Shown here piece by piece: positions 45,103 to 55,015 of a stretch of 64,000 nt of DNA (position 1 is its first letter; every line of letters starts with the position of its first letter). The stretch is taken from positions 1 to 64,000 of the forward strand of contig JAPPBX010000001.1 in the NCBI GenBank assembly GCA_026702755.1, written 5' to 3'. The notes under the pieces were generated by a model. That model saw only the letters and a program-made list of their open reading frames with translations, had not been told where the DNA came from and did not search any database. A program made the translations under genes and the position numbers. Origin of the DNA: Candidatus Poribacteria bacterium. GTDB taxonomy: Bacteria; Poribacteria; WGA-4E; WGA-3G.

Positions 45103-47160
45103 TCAAGCCGACTTTGCCGCCGATTGCTCCTTCAGTTCAGCAATCTGGTCACGTAAGGCGGCGGCTTCCTCATAATCAAGGTCCAACGCTGCTTTTCGCA
45201 TCTGCCGTGTTAAGTCCGTAATTATCGCTTCAATATCTTGCGGTTCAATGGTTTCTGCCACAATAGGCGGCTTTTCAGACTTCTTGGTCTTATACTCGTC
45301 GCTCGATTCAGCGATAAGCTCCTGAATTGCCTTCTCAATTGTCGCGGGTGTGATGTTGTTATCGGTGTTATACTGGAGTTGAATATCACGTCGGCGCTGC
45401 GTCTCTTGTATCGCCTCTCCCATTGCCTCCGTAACGCTATCCCCGTACAAAAGCACCTCACCGTCAACGTTCCGTGCAGCACGTCCAGCAGTCTGAACGA
45501 GGGATCTAACAGAACGGAGGAAACCGGGTCGGTCAGCATCTAAGATCGCAACGAGAGAAACTTCAGGGAGATCAAGCCCTTCTCGAAGGAGGTTAATACC
45601 GACCAGCACATCAAAAACACCCTCACGAAGTTCGCGCAGAATACGCGCACGATCGAACACGTCAATCTCAGAGTGCATATAGTCAGCACGGATACCCGCT
45701 TCCGTTAAATACTCGGTCAAGTCTTCCGCCATCCGCTTGGTGAGCGTCGTGACGAGGATGCGTTGCTTATGACTGACACGCTCTTTAATCTTGCCGATGA
45801 GATGGTCGATCTGTCCTTTCACTGGATGGATCGTAATTTGGGGATCAATGAGTCCTGTCGGACGGATAATCTGCTCAACAATTTGCGTGCCGCTCTCCAT
45901 TTCATAGGAACCGGGTGTCGCGGAGACAAAGATCACTTGGTTGACGCGCGCTTCAACCTCGTCGAAACGGAGCGGACGATTGTCCAGTGCGGAGGGCAGA
46001 CGGAAACCATACTTGACAAGCGTTTCTTTTCGGGATCTGTCGCCACGATACATACCTCGTAGCTGCGGAATCGTCACATGGGATTCATCGATAAAGAGCA
46101 GAAAATCATCGGGGAAGTAGTGCATCAGGCAGTAGGGCGGATCTCCCGGTTGTAATCCAGAGAGATGTCGAGAGTAATTCTCAATACCGGAGCAGTAGCC
46201 GACCTCGCGCAACATCTCCAGATCGAAGCGAGTGCGTTGCTCAATGCGTTGCGCTTCGATCAATTTATTCTCTTTTTCAAATTTCAGAACCCGATCCTGA
46301 AGTTCAAGTTCAATATCAATCAACGCTTGGTCGAAGATTTCACCGTCGGTCATGAAATGCTTGGCGGGGTAGATTTCAAGGAAGTCCCGTTGTGCCAACA
46401 CCTCTCCGGTTGTGGTATCAATTTCATTAATTCGATCAATTTCATCACCGAAGAGCTCAATACGATAGGCATTTTCGCTATAAGCGGGAAACACCTCAAC
46501 CACATCGCCGCGGGCACGGAACACCCCTTGCCAGAACTCAACATCGTTGCGGACGTATTGAATATCAACCAAGGCTCGCAGGAGGGCATCGCGTCGGACG
46601 ACCGCTCCGACCTCTATCTGAACTCTCTGATTCTCAAATTCATCAGGGGATCCGAGACCGTACAAACAAGAAACACTCGCAACGACGATAACATCGCGAC
46701 GTGAGATTAAAGACGCTGTTGAGGCAAGCCGCATCCGTGTAATCTCCTCGTTGATGCGGACATCTTTTTCAATAAAAGTATCGGTCGCTGGAATGTATGC
46801 TTCCGGCTGATAGTACTCGTAGTCGCTGACGAAGTAGTGAACGGCGTTATTTGGGAAAAATGTTCGGAATTCGTTGTAAAGTTGTGCGGCAAGCGTCTTA
46901 TTGGGTGAGATGACGAGTGTTGGCAATTGTACATTCTGAATCACATTCGCCATCGTGTAGGTTTTTCCTGAACCTGTCACGCCGAGGAGTGTTTGTGCTT
47001 TGTCTCCACGTTGGAGTCCTTCTGTGAGTTCGTCAATGGCTTGCGGTTGGTCGCCTTGGGGTGTGAAGTCTGAGATTAGTTCAAACTGCAGGGCATCCGA
47101 TTCCGAGGCATCATCTTTTGGATCGTCAATCTTTGTCAGCAATTCCCAATTCTCTCTCAT
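45103..47160 (-). CDS. uvrB: UvrABC system protein B
   Basis: A 685-residue helicase-like protein that loads onto damaged DNA in nucleotide excision repair. Walker A is GVTGSGKT (60-67), followed by the UvrB hairpin region YYQPEAYIPATDTFIEKD. FLLFIDESHVTIPQ is Walker B, and VGINLLREGLDLPEV and DADRPGFLRS are helicase motifs. The C-terminal UVR domain (QMRKAALDLDYEEAAALRDQ) binds UvrC. Length is normal. The region upstream (47161-48022) holds no gene but many repeats. Confidence 0.97.
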   Translation of the reverse strand: MRENWELLTKIDDPKDDASESDALQFELISDFTPQGDQPQAIDELTEGLQRGDKAQTLLGVTGSGKTYTMANVIQNVQLPTLVISPNKTLAAQLYNEFRTFFPNNAVHYFVSDYEYYQPEAYIPATDTFIEKDVRINEEITRMRLASTASLISRRDVIVVASVSCLYGLGSPDEFENQRVQIEVGAVVRRDALLRALVDIQYVRNDVEFWQGVFRARGDVVEVFPAYSENAYRIELFGDEIDRINEIDTTTGEVLAQRDFLEIYPAKHFMTDGEIFDQALIDIELELQDRVLKFEKENKLIEAQRIEQRTRFDLEMLREVGYCSGIENYSRHLSGLQPGDPPYCLMHYFPDDFLLFIDESHVTIPQLRGMYRGDRSRKETLVKYGFRLPSALDNRPLRFDEVEARVNQVIFVSATPGSYEMESGTQIVEQIIRPTGLIDPQITIHPVKGQIDHLIGKIKERVSHKQRILVTTLTKRMAEDLTEYLTEAGIRADYMHSEIDVFDRARILRELREGVFDVLVGINLLREGLDLPEVSLVAILDADRPGFLRSVRSLVQTAGRAARNVDGEVLLYGDSVTEAMGEAIQETQRRRDIQLQYNTDNNITPATIEKAIQELIAESSDEYKTKKSEKPPIVAETIEPQDIEAIITDLTRQMRKAALDLDYEEAAALRDQIAELKEQSAAKSA

Positions 47161-47371
47161 GTCTTGCTCCTTGTGAATTTTTCAATCGTCTTTACAATTC
47201 GGGCTTGCAAGCAGTGTCCATATTAAGGCTACAAGAAATTTGTATGGCAGATGTACGGCTTATATAGTATACCGTACTCCATCAAAAATGTGTAGAGAGA
47301 TATTGGCTGTTTCAGAGGCATTCGGTTTTCAGCCACCAGCAGTCAGCAAAGAGTGATTGGTTGTCAGATGC

Positions 47372-47990
47372 GCAAAGGCGAGGATACAATCCTCGCCAGC
47401 GGCAGGAGAGGCACTTCTCCGAAACGAGCATCGAATCGCGCAACGGGCAAATACAATCCTCACCAGTGGCGGGAGAGGTGCTCCTCAAGGTCCCGGTGCG
47501 GTTAGGAGACCGCACCATAGGTGTCAATTTAGTGATTTTCACGGAAACCTTTTGAGGAACGTCTCCTCAAATGCCGCCCCTACGGGGAAACCTTATCTTT
47601 CTCTGATTCCCATTTCTACACAGATACCATCCCTACGGGATTCAAGAGGTTTTTGAAAACTTCAAGGTTGCTGTGTAAAATCCGGTTGGGTTAGGAAATC
47701 ACACCATAACTGTCAATTTTAGGAAAATAGACGTGTTTTTTACGCTAAGGGAAGTGTTCTGAAGTGCGAACACCAACCCTATCGCGGAAAAAATCTTCAA
47801 TGAAGACGTGTTCTTTAGTCCCGTAGGGACGGCATCTATGTAGAAATGCGTTTACCCCAATGCTTTAGCCCCGTAGGGGCGGCACCTGTTTAGATCCTGA
47901 TCTGAAATGATGTGCGAAATCCTTAAATTGACACCCATGGTGCGGTTAGGAGACCGCACCTATCGATTTTAGAAAACGGATGGGCACCCA
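47372..47990. repeat. repeat-rich intergenic island
   Basis: In a gap of 860 bp without genes, several related repeat families are packed together. A perfect 22-bp inverted repeat (GGTGCGGTTAGGAG then ACCGCACC) occurs at 47495-47516 and 47939-47960, with a degenerate copy near 47683. CCGTAGGGA or CCGTAGGGG palindromes sit at 47819-47831 and 47868-47880. A pair of units reading AATCCTC-x-CCAG-x-GGC-GGAGAGG lies near 47390 and 47456. They resemble REP or extragenic palindromes. No ORF, tRNA or CRISPR pattern is present. Confidence 0.7.
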
Positions 47991-48022
47991 CAAGGGATGC
48001 CCCTACAAAACAATCCTACATG

Positions 48023-50533
48023 TTATCTGTGAAGATGACAAAGTTCTTTTGGTTGTTGTCCTTCGATGAACGGCTCTCTGCTAATGTTCTCCTCCGGACA
48101 CTTGCCTGCGCGTCTAAGACGACCACTCACTTTGTCAATCTCCGCGAAGACAATGCCTTCAGGAACAGGAAATTCCTTCTCGGGTCCGCGGGCTGCCTTA
48201 ATCATGAATTCCGCCCAGATCGGCAGTGCCGCCCACGCCCCTTGTTGATTGTAATTCGGTCGATTCGCTCGATTTTTATCAAATCCGACCCAAACACCGA
48301 CAATCAAATCCGTAGTATAACCGACGAACCAAGCGTCCACATATTCATTGGTTGTTCCTGTTTTGCCAGCGGCGGGTCGAGTCAGTCCCATTCTTATAGC
48401 GCGTCTGCCGGTCCCATGTTTAATCACATTTTCCAAACACGAGGTAATCTGGTACGCCACTTTTTCATCCAGCACGCGGTCACGTTGAACCTGAAGTTCA
48501 TCGGAGGAATAGATAATGTTCCCGTCTGTGTCCACGACGTACTGAATGTATATCGGCTCCACACGGACACCACCGTTTGCGAAAATTCCATACGCCGAAG
48601 TTAACTCAAGAACTGTCATTTCAGCTGCACCTAAGGAGAGTGCAGGGAATGGATTCAGTGGACTTTTAATGCCCATCCTTTTTGCCAAATTTATGACGCG
48701 ATTTAGCCCCTCCCATGTACCGTTCTCAGCTATAGGTGTCTCCAACACTGCCTTCGCCGTTGGCACGTTAATGGAACTCGTGAGAATGTCGCGTATGATG
48801 ACCGGTCCTCTAAATCTCCCTTCCGTATAATTGTCTGGAGCCCACCATTGTCCAGGAAAAGGCACCATCCCCCACGGTTCATCAATAATAACCGTTCCGG
48901 GTGTTACAATTGAAGGTTCTTCTAACAAGGCAGCAAAAACAATCGGCTTAAAGGCGGAACCGGGTTGCCGCCTTGCAGTTCCAACGGCGCGATTATAGAA
49001 ACTAATCTGATCTCCGGTGATGTTGTAATCTCTACCGCCTACCATCGCTTTAACGTGCCCCGTCCTCGGTTCAAACGCAATGAGTGCCCCTTGCAAGTAA
49101 TCATCAATCAGATTAACGCCGTTTGGATTCTGTTTACTATCATCATAATCCGGTAGACTCGTTGGACCGTATGTCTCATCCATCACGCGGAGGTGCTTTG
49201 CTGTCCCTTTCTCTGCAACAACCTGCATGGTCATGTCTATAGTTGTGTAAACCTTCAATCCACCACTATACAAATTATCTTTGAGTTCAGGAAGGTCCCT
49301 GAGTTTTTCATGGACCTCCTGCAGAAAGTGTCCCGCTTCCTTGAATGCAGTTCTTGTCCCTCTTTGGTGCAGGTTTTGTGGAAAGAGCGGCGCGTCTCGG
49401 CTCGCGCGCCATTCAGATTCAGTAGGGATATAGTTTTGATCAAACATCGCGTCAAGCACGAGGTTACGTCGATTTCTGGCTCGTTCCGGGTTGAAAAACG
49501 GCGAAAACGCGTGGGGACCTTTCGGAAGTGCTGCGAGCAACGCGCACTCGTGATAGTCTAATTCCGAGACCTCTTTCCCGAAATAACCGAGTGCTGCTTG
49601 ATGAACGCCGTGATACGTTTTCCCACCATACATGGATCTACCTAAATCAACATGGTTCAGATAGCGCTCAGAAATCTCATCCTTAGAGAAGGCTTTCTCA
49701 ATTTTCACCGCCAGCAGTATCTCTCTCGCTTTTCGGACATAATCTCTTTTTGACCGCTGATTAAAGAGATAAATATTCCGTGCTAACTGTTGCGTTAGTG
49801 TGCTTGTACCAGACAAGCGTTCTCCATATAACACCGTATTTCTAAACGCGCCAGTGAGGCGTATAAGGTCAATTCCCCAATGTTCATAAAATCGTCGATC
49901 CTCAATTGCCGTGAATGCCCCTATAACCTTCTCAGACATTTGCAGGAGCGGAATTAGGCGGCGTGTGGAACCTTCATCGTCAGCAAATTCGTCTAACTTC
50001 TCCGGTTCAAGGTAGAAATTTTGGCGCACAGAACCATTTTCATTCCGGATAGCGGCAATTTCTCCGTTCTTAACTGAAATTTGAACGTGCCCTGCCTCTA
50101 CATCAAGATGCGGATATTCAAAATCCCGTAGATGGATACGCACAGTTCCGTTCGGTTTTTTTTCAGCCTTTGGATCCCAAGATACAGGTGCATCCAAAGA
50201 TACAGCATACGCCCCCGGTGGGCTCAACTTTGGAATGATTTCCGAGACCTTTTTATATTCCAAACGTTCTAACTTATCAAGCAAAAATACAACTTTATCT
50301 GTCTTTTGCACTTCACACACTGAAGAGTAAACCTCCAGATGTTGTCGCCACGTCTCAACATCAACATCGTATTCAAGTCGATCTAAGTCAATGTCGCGTA
50401 CATCTTCCCAACACGCGAGTAGCATACCACCTGCAAACCCGATGCCAGCGAAAACCGCTATAAATATGAGAATGCATGCACTCCAGAAGAGGGTTAGCAC
50501 TGCCTGAAAACAGTGGTATAAGAATCGAAGCAT
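48023..50533 (-). CDS. class A penicillin-binding protein 1A (glycosyltransferase/transpeptidase)
   Basis: An 836-residue cell-wall synthase with an N-terminal membrane anchor (ALTLFWSACILIFIAVFAG). The GT51 transglycosylase domain has AIEDRRFYEHWGID and TSTLTQQLARNIYLF, then KDEISERYLNHVDLG. The transpeptidase has S-x-x-K in RQPGSAFKPIVFAALL (about 526), S-x-N in TSSINVPTAKAV and K-T-G in AAGKTGTTNEYVDAWF (about 726). It polymerises and cross-links peptidoglycan at the inner membrane. Length is normal. Confidence 0.95.
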   Translation of the reverse strand: MLRFLYHCFQAVLTLFWSACILIFIAVFAGIGFAGGMLLACWEDVRDIDLDRLEYDVDVETWRQHLEVYSSVCEVQKTDKVVFLLDKLERLEYKKVSEIIPKLSPPGAYAVSLDAPVSWDPKAEKKPNGTVRIHLRDFEYPHLDVEAGHVQISVKNGEIAAIRNENGSVRQNFYLEPEKLDEFADDEGSTRRLIPLLQMSEKVIGAFTAIEDRRFYEHWGIDLIRLTGAFRNTVLYGERLSGTSTLTQQLARNIYLFNQRSKRDYVRKAREILLAVKIEKAFSKDEISERYLNHVDLGRSMYGGKTYHGVHQAALGYFGKEVSELDYHECALLAALPKGPHAFSPFFNPERARNRRNLVLDAMFDQNYIPTESEWRASRDAPLFPQNLHQRGTRTAFKEAGHFLQEVHEKLRDLPELKDNLYSGGLKVYTTIDMTMQVVAEKGTAKHLRVMDETYGPTSLPDYDDSKQNPNGVNLIDDYLQGALIAFEPRTGHVKAMVGGRDYNITGDQISFYNRAVGTARRQPGSAFKPIVFAALLEEPSIVTPGTVIIDEPWGMVPFPGQWWAPDNYTEGRFRGPVIIRDILTSSINVPTAKAVLETPIAENGTWEGLNRVINLAKRMGIKSPLNPFPALSLGAAEMTVLELTSAYGIFANGGVRVEPIYIQYVVDTDGNIIYSSDELQVQRDRVLDEKVAYQITSCLENVIKHGTGRRAIRMGLTRPAAGKTGTTNEYVDAWFVGYTTDLIVGVWVGFDKNRANRPNYNQQGAWAALPIWAEFMIKAARGPEKEFPVPEGIVFAEIDKVSGRLRRAGKCPEENISREPFIEGQQPKELCHLHR

Positions 50534-50598
50534 CTGTTTCTTGCTCCTTGTGTGATATTTAATAGAGAGATTGCGGCTTGAAGGTAGAATTTATTTTT

Positions 50599-51264
50599 TT
50601 AAGGTGTTCTATCCACGCTCGTCTTCCGAACGCGTTTAATTGTACACCCGATTGCTCTCGTTTTTTTCGATGCCTTCGGAATATCTTTTCCGGCGATGAC
50701 TAAATCCAAAGCGTCTTTGAGATAGTGTCTCGTCGGTTCCTTTGGACTGTTGTCAATGGCACCAGCATAGCGTAGCACACGTTTCCCATCGAGAAGAAAG
50801 ACTTCAGGGGTTCTTCTCGCCCCGAAATAGTCAGCAATTTTGTTTTCTGGATCTTTTAGCACAGGAAATTCAAAACCGTGCTTCTCGTTGTACGCCGAAA
50901 TCTCCTCAATCTTCTCCTGTTTGTTTGAATTGATTCCAATAAACTGTACTTTCTTTTCGCCATAAGTTTTAACCAAGGCAACAATCCGCTCCACATAGTC
51001 TGTCGCTATTGGGCATTGTGTAGCGAGAAACAGGACAACTGTAGCAGGTTTATCCTCGCTCAGCTTATAGAGCGTATGAGATTCGCCATCAGCATCCTTG
51101 CGCGTAAAATCTGCAACGATGGTATCAAGCTTCACCTTCTCTGTTTTCTCTTTCGCCAAACCTACACCCAAGGTTCCGATAACGAAAGCAATGAGCAGAC
51201 AGACATAACAAAAAGCAACGCGGTGCTTCGCGAAAAAATGTGTAACAAGATTTAGCCTTCGCAT
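50599..51264 (-). CDS. membrane-anchored redoxin (AhpC/TSA or thioredoxin-like)
   Basis: A 221-residue protein with an N-terminal membrane segment (VAFCYVCLLIAFVIGTLG), then a thioredoxin-fold domain. VVLFLATQCPIATDYV places a single active cysteine where redoxins have C-x-x-C or C-x-x-x. QFIGINSNKQEKIEEIS and DYFGARRTPEVFLLDGK (cis-Pro at T-P) complete the fold. It is similar to redoxin-domain proteins common in planctomycetes and acidobacteria. It probably reduces peroxides or thiols outside the inner membrane. Confidence 0.82.
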   Translation of the reverse strand: MRRLNLVTHFFAKHRVAFCYVCLLIAFVIGTLGVGLAKEKTEKVKLDTIVADFTRKDADGESHTLYKLSEDKPATVVLFLATQCPIATDYVERIVALVKTYGEKKVQFIGINSNKQEKIEEISAYNEKHGFEFPVLKDPENKIADYFGARRTPEVFLLDGKRVLRYAGAIDNSPKEPTRHYLKDALDLVIAGKDIPKASKKTRAIGCTIKRVRKTSVDRTP

Positions 51265-51368
51265 TTTGTAGATTTTCCTCTAATTAAGACGTTAATAGCA
51301 CTGGTCGGTTTCAATTTTCTGATTGAAGGACACGCGAACATGCCGATAGAAAATATTTGATTTTTTTC

Positions 51369-51397
51369 TTGCTTTTTTAAACTAAATATAGGATAAT
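51369..51397 (+). promoter_or_regulatory. lexA promoter
   Basis: TTGCTT (51369-51374) and GATAAT (51392-51397) are 17 nt apart, about 40 nt before the ATG. No certain LexA operator was identified in this AT-rich stretch. Confidence 0.5.
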
Positions 51398-51437
51398 ATA
51401 TAAATATAAACTGATATTCACTACGGGAGATCAATTC

Positions 51438-52103
51438 ATGGCAAAGCATTTGACCGATAGACAACGCGAGATTTTTAACTATATCCAGCGGCGTATCAAA
51501 GAGGGCTATCCACCAACGATACGCGAGATTGGTAGCGAATTCGGCTTCTCTGAAAAGGCTGCACATGATCATCTCAATGCCCTTGAGAAAAAAAAGTATA
51601 TCGAACGAGAAGATGGCAAGCCACGCGCGATTTCCATATTGAAGGAAGCGGACCCGAAACTCGCCACCAGTAAATGGTTAGAAGGACAAAACGCAAACCC
51701 AGTTTTGTCGGAAACGCAACGCGATATTACGGAGATTCCGATTTTTGGGCGCGTAGCAGCAGGCACCCCCCTCCTCGCATCACAGAATATTGAAGGCACC
51801 CTTCCGATGCCGACACGCATGCTAAACGATCACGAGTGCTTCGCACTCCGTATTATTGGATCCAGCATGATCGGCGTTGGAATCATGGAAGGTGACTTTG
51901 TGATTGTTAGAAGGCAGCCTGATGCCGACCCGGGCGATATTGTCGTAGCAATGGTTGAAGACGAGGCAACAGTGAAACGCTTCTTCGTTGACGGCGATCA
52001 AGTCCGGTTACAACCGGAAAATCCGATGATTGAACCAAGCGTCTTCAACACGAGGGACGTGATAATACTCGGTAAAGTTATCGCGCTTCACCGAGAAATG
52101 TAG
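51438..52103 (+). CDS. lexA: LexA repressor
   Basis: A 221-residue SOS repressor. The winged-helix N-terminus reads LTDRQREIFNYIQRRI, PPTIREIGSEFGFSEKA and HLNALEKKKYIER. Self-cleavage should occur between A108 and G109 in RVAAGTPLL, using S143 in IIGSSMIGVGI and K180 in ATVKRFF. The protease domain is complete. GGGAGA lies before the ATG. UvrB in this window is a likely member of the same regulon. Operator sequence unknown here. Confidence 0.96.
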   Translation: MAKHLTDRQREIFNYIQRRIKEGYPPTIREIGSEFGFSEKAAHDHLNALEKKKYIEREDGKPRAISILKEADPKLATSKWLEGQNANPVLSETQRDITEIPIFGRVAAGTPLLASQNIEGTLPMPTRMLNDHECFALRIIGSSMIGVGIMEGDFVIVRRQPDADPGDIVVAMVEDEATVKRFFVDGDQVRLQPENPMIEPSVFNTRDVIILGKVIALHREM

Positions 52104-52135
52104 CGACACACGCTTATTCCCGCAATCTTAATCCG

Positions 52136-52161
52136 ATGGGCAGAACGTGATTTCTGCCCAT
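52136..52161. terminator. hairpin between convergent lexA and HAD genes
   Basis: ATGGGCAGAA (52136-52145) pairs with TTCTGCCCAT (52152-52161). There is no T run after it on either strand, so it is only a likely terminator by position. Confidence 0.45.
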
Positions 52162-52176
52162 TACCTTCCAAAAACT

Positions 52177-52926
52177 CTATTTCACATCCAAAAAATCGGT
52201 CAATTCGTGTAGATGAGAGAGTTGCACATCTACCATGGACGGATCCGGACACGCTCTGGGTTGATCTCCAACGAGCCACGCCGTCCACATCCCCGCGTTC
52301 TTGCCGCCAATCATATCTGCGGAGTAACTATCTCCAACGTAGATGGCATGTGCAGGCGCAACCTTCAATTCTGACAATGCCGCTTCAAAAATGCGAGCGT
52401 CCGGCTTTGCTATCCCTAAAACAGTTGAATCTACAATCACCTCAAGCAAAGGCGTGAGTCCATATTCATCACACCAACCGCGAGTATTCCCAAAGTTATT
52501 ACTAATCACAGCAAGTTGATAGGTGCCGTAAAGCGTCTCGAACCACTGACGATTTGCTGCGAGGATCTCAGTGGCACCCGCGCAAAACCACTCAACGTAC
52601 TCGTCTTTCATTTTCTCACTCAATCCGAGTCGTTGGTAAATCCCCGCTGCAATCGCATCGGCAGTCTCTCGCAACGAACAACGCGCCGCATGTTCAGACG
52701 CAACTGCACCGATCGGTAGCATTGAACCGTCTTGGTACGACCACTCAATAGACGAATCACCGAGTGCGAATTCTGTTATCGTCGCTCTATCGGCCTCGTC
52801 AAACGCTTCACGCGTAATTTCTGGATGCCGCTCTTCGATAAACTGATACGTTCGCTCCAACCAATGGATACCGTTTCCATCTAAGGTTCCGCCGAAATCA
52901 AATACTAGTGCGCGGATATCCTTCAT
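52177..52926 (-). CDS. HAD-superfamily hydrolase
   Basis: A 249-residue phosphatase-like protein. Motif I is VFDFGGTLDGNG (D at start), motif II is AVISNNFGN, motif III includes the lysine in LGIAKPDARIFE, and motif IV is YVGDSYSADMIGGKNAGM. The usual second aspartate of motif I (D-x-D) is a glycine here, as in some HAD proteins. The cap is helical. Substrate unknown. It sits 28 nt after the GT9 gene and is probably co-transcribed with it, suggesting a sugar-phosphate target. Confidence 0.88.
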   Translation of the reverse strand: MKDIRALVFDFGGTLDGNGIHWLERTYQFIEERHPEITREAFDEADRATITEFALGDSSIEWSYQDGSMLPIGAVASEHAARCSLRETADAIAAGIYQRLGLSEKMKDEYVEWFCAGATEILAANRQWFETLYGTYQLAVISNNFGNTRGWCDEYGLTPLLEVIVDSTVLGIAKPDARIFEAALSELKVAPAHAIYVGDSYSADMIGGKNAGMWTAWLVGDQPRACPDPSMVDVQLSHLHELTDFLDVK

Positions 52927-52953
52927 TCAGTGTTCCTTTTTGTAATTTTGACG

Positions 52954-53982
52954 TTAGGTAACATGTGTCTTGTGCCGTAATTTTATCTCCAATGCATTTA
53001 CGACTTCACCGATGCTAATTTCCTTCATGCAAAGATAAGGCACATCTGTTCGCTGACAGGTCCGTTTATAGCACGGGCGACACGAAACGGATTTCTCAAT
53101 GACTTCATGCCCACTACTATAAGGACGATGCCGCACGGGATCGGTTGGACCGAAGAGTGCGACCGTCGGTGTTCCAACCGCTGCAGCGATGTGCATTGGA
53201 CCGCTATCACACGTCAAACACACCTCACACCTCTCCAATAACGCTCCGAGTTGCAGAATCGATGTCTTGCCGACAAGATTAATTATCGGGAGTGATGCAG
53301 ACACGCCTTCCGTGAACGACTCCTCCGTAGGTGATCCAGTTAATACAATTCTGGTCTCTGGTGCGAGATACCCGATCTGTCGGATAACCTCGGCGAAATT
53401 CGCCACATCCCACTGTTTTGTCTTCCATGTTGTGCCGAGATTGACGGCAATAAGCCGATCTTGGGGCGATACCCCCTCACGATCCAAGAGACTTTCAACA
53501 AACTGCCGGTCGGTATCTGTGTGCCAAAATTCTAAAACATCCGAAACAGCGTCAACATCCAGCAGCTGAAGCACCCGTAGATATCGACGCACCTCATGGA
53601 CGGTAGTATCGTCTTTGAAGGATCTCGTCAGCAGCATGCCACGCCCACTAATACCCGTCCCCACGCGAATTGGTACTCGGGCAAGAAACGGTAGGAGCGC
53701 GTTTCGGAACGAAGTCGGATGCAACACAACAGCAACGTCAAAAGCCCTATCCCGTATCTGGAATACCGACCTTACTATCGATCGGTAGCGTCCCGTCGTC
53801 TTGTCATCAACAATGCAAGCGTCAACATAAGGATGGGTCTCCATCAAATCCACGACGCGAGGACGTAAGAGGAGTTCGAGATGGGATTCGGGATAGGCCT
53901 GCTTCAAGGCACGCAACGCGGGTGTCAGCAGTACCATATCACCGATCCAACCACCTGTTTGGCACACCAGAATGTTTTGCAT
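52954..53982 (-). CDS. glycosyltransferase family 9 (heptosyltransferase-like)
   Basis: A 342-residue GT-B glycosyltransferase. LVCQTGGWIGDMVLLTPAL is the N-terminal motif, and LTCDSGPMHIAAAVGTPTV followed by ALFGPTDP is the nucleotide-sugar site. These are marks of ADP-heptose:LPS heptosyltransferases. It therefore suggests a lipopolysaccharide-like outer leaflet, although other sugars are possible. The C-terminus has SVSCRPCYKRTCQ, a family-typical cysteine cluster. Downstream on the same strand is the HAD phosphatase. Confidence 0.9.
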   Translation of the reverse strand: MQNILVCQTGGWIGDMVLLTPALRALKQAYPESHLELLLRPRVVDLMETHPYVDACIVDDKTTGRYRSIVRSVFQIRDRAFDVAVVLHPTSFRNALLPFLARVPIRVGTGISGRGMLLTRSFKDDTTVHEVRRYLRVLQLLDVDAVSDVLEFWHTDTDRQFVESLLDREGVSPQDRLIAVNLGTTWKTKQWDVANFAEVIRQIGYLAPETRIVLTGSPTEESFTEGVSASLPIINLVGKTSILQLGALLERCEVCLTCDSGPMHIAAAVGTPTVALFGPTDPVRHRPYSSGHEVIEKSVSCRPCYKRTCQRTDVPYLCMKEISIGEVVNALEIKLRHKTHVT

Positions 53983-54014
53983 TACAGCACCAACGAGAAC
54001 GCCAAGATTTTGCC

Positions 54015-54890
54015 TTAGAAAAAGAACGGGTTCGACCAGGCTTTTTTACCGGTTTCGTCTGTCACTTCAACACGAACGTATTTCGCACCGTTCGGAATGC
54101 TATACGTCGCCTCAGTCAAGAGTTCACCGTCTGGCAGGAGGATTCGTCGACCGCGACTACACTCCGCTTTAAAAACAATCGATTGTGCTGGCGAACACTT
54201 AACCGTTAACTCGTTATCCTCTAACGCTAGATCTTCAATTTCGGGTCCGAGTGTAGAATAAAACGCGCCTGTTCGGAACGCTTTCATGATGCTCTCAATC
54301 GTCAACTCTTCCGCTTTCACCATGATCCACCCGTGAAAGCAGTCGTGTTCGGTTCCGTGTGCATCATCTGAAGCGATGCCGAGAACAGGTCCACCTCTAT
54401 CCAACAAGTCATCCCATGCCTGTTCCGAGAAACCTTTGCCGATGCCCATACACGTGTCGTTGTAGACCTCAATGGCGAAGTACCCGCGTAACGGTAGGTA
54501 ATCGGTAATCGTGTGTCCGGACCAATACGGATGACACAAAACGGCTTCACCGCCCTGCGCTTTAATCTCATCAAGCACTGCGTTCGGGTGCATCTTTGCG
54601 CAATTGATCGTCTCATGAATGTTAATCGCGACAAAATGATAGGTCGCACCGCCATAAGGGTTTGATGGATGAACTTCGCTCCCAGATATTGCCAAAAAGT
54701 CTGGTGTACTGTAAGCACTCACATCGTTTACCTTACGGTGATCTGTTAGGACTAAGAAATCGTAGTCCGCTTCACGGTAGGCTGCGAACCGGTCCGACAT
54801 GGAAAGCTGCCCATCGGATTCCGTACTATGGCTATGTGTATTCCCTCGATACCATTGCCCCGGCTGGCGGAAAGGATTTGCGTTGAACAT
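54015..54890 (-). CDS. PHP-domain metal-dependent phosphoesterase-like protein (copy 1)
   Basis: A 291-residue PHP protein. NTHSHSTESDGQ carries the first metal motif (H-x-H), LVLTDHRKVND the second, and LCHPYWSGH the third. GIASDDAHG is the last. PHP domains hydrolyse phosphoesters, for example in polymerase proofreading or nucleotide breakdown. The C-terminal 60 residues form a beta-domain (SRGRRILLPDG, YVRVEVTDETGKKAWSNPFFF). ATG at 54890 has AAGGAGCAACC. A nearly identical gene lies at 55235-56110. Confidence 0.9.
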   Translation of the reverse strand: MFNANPFRQPGQWYRGNTHSHSTESDGQLSMSDRFAAYREADYDFLVLTDHRKVNDVSAYSTPDFLAISGSEVHPSNPYGGATYHFVAINIHETINCAKMHPNAVLDEIKAQGGEAVLCHPYWSGHTITDYLPLRGYFAIEVYNDTCMGIGKGFSEQAWDDLLDRGGPVLGIASDDAHGTEHDCFHGWIMVKAEELTIESIMKAFRTGAFYSTLGPEIEDLALEDNELTVKCSPAQSIVFKAECSRGRRILLPDGELLTEATYSIPNGAKYVRVEVTDETGKKAWSNPFFF

Positions 54891-55015
54891 TGGTTGCTCC
54901 TTGTTCGGTGATGATGTGTTCACATCTTTACGGATGATGCATTACTCCACTGGATGGACTTCACACGTCCATATCTATTTTACCATATCCAAAATTCACT
55001 TGTCAATAATTGCTC

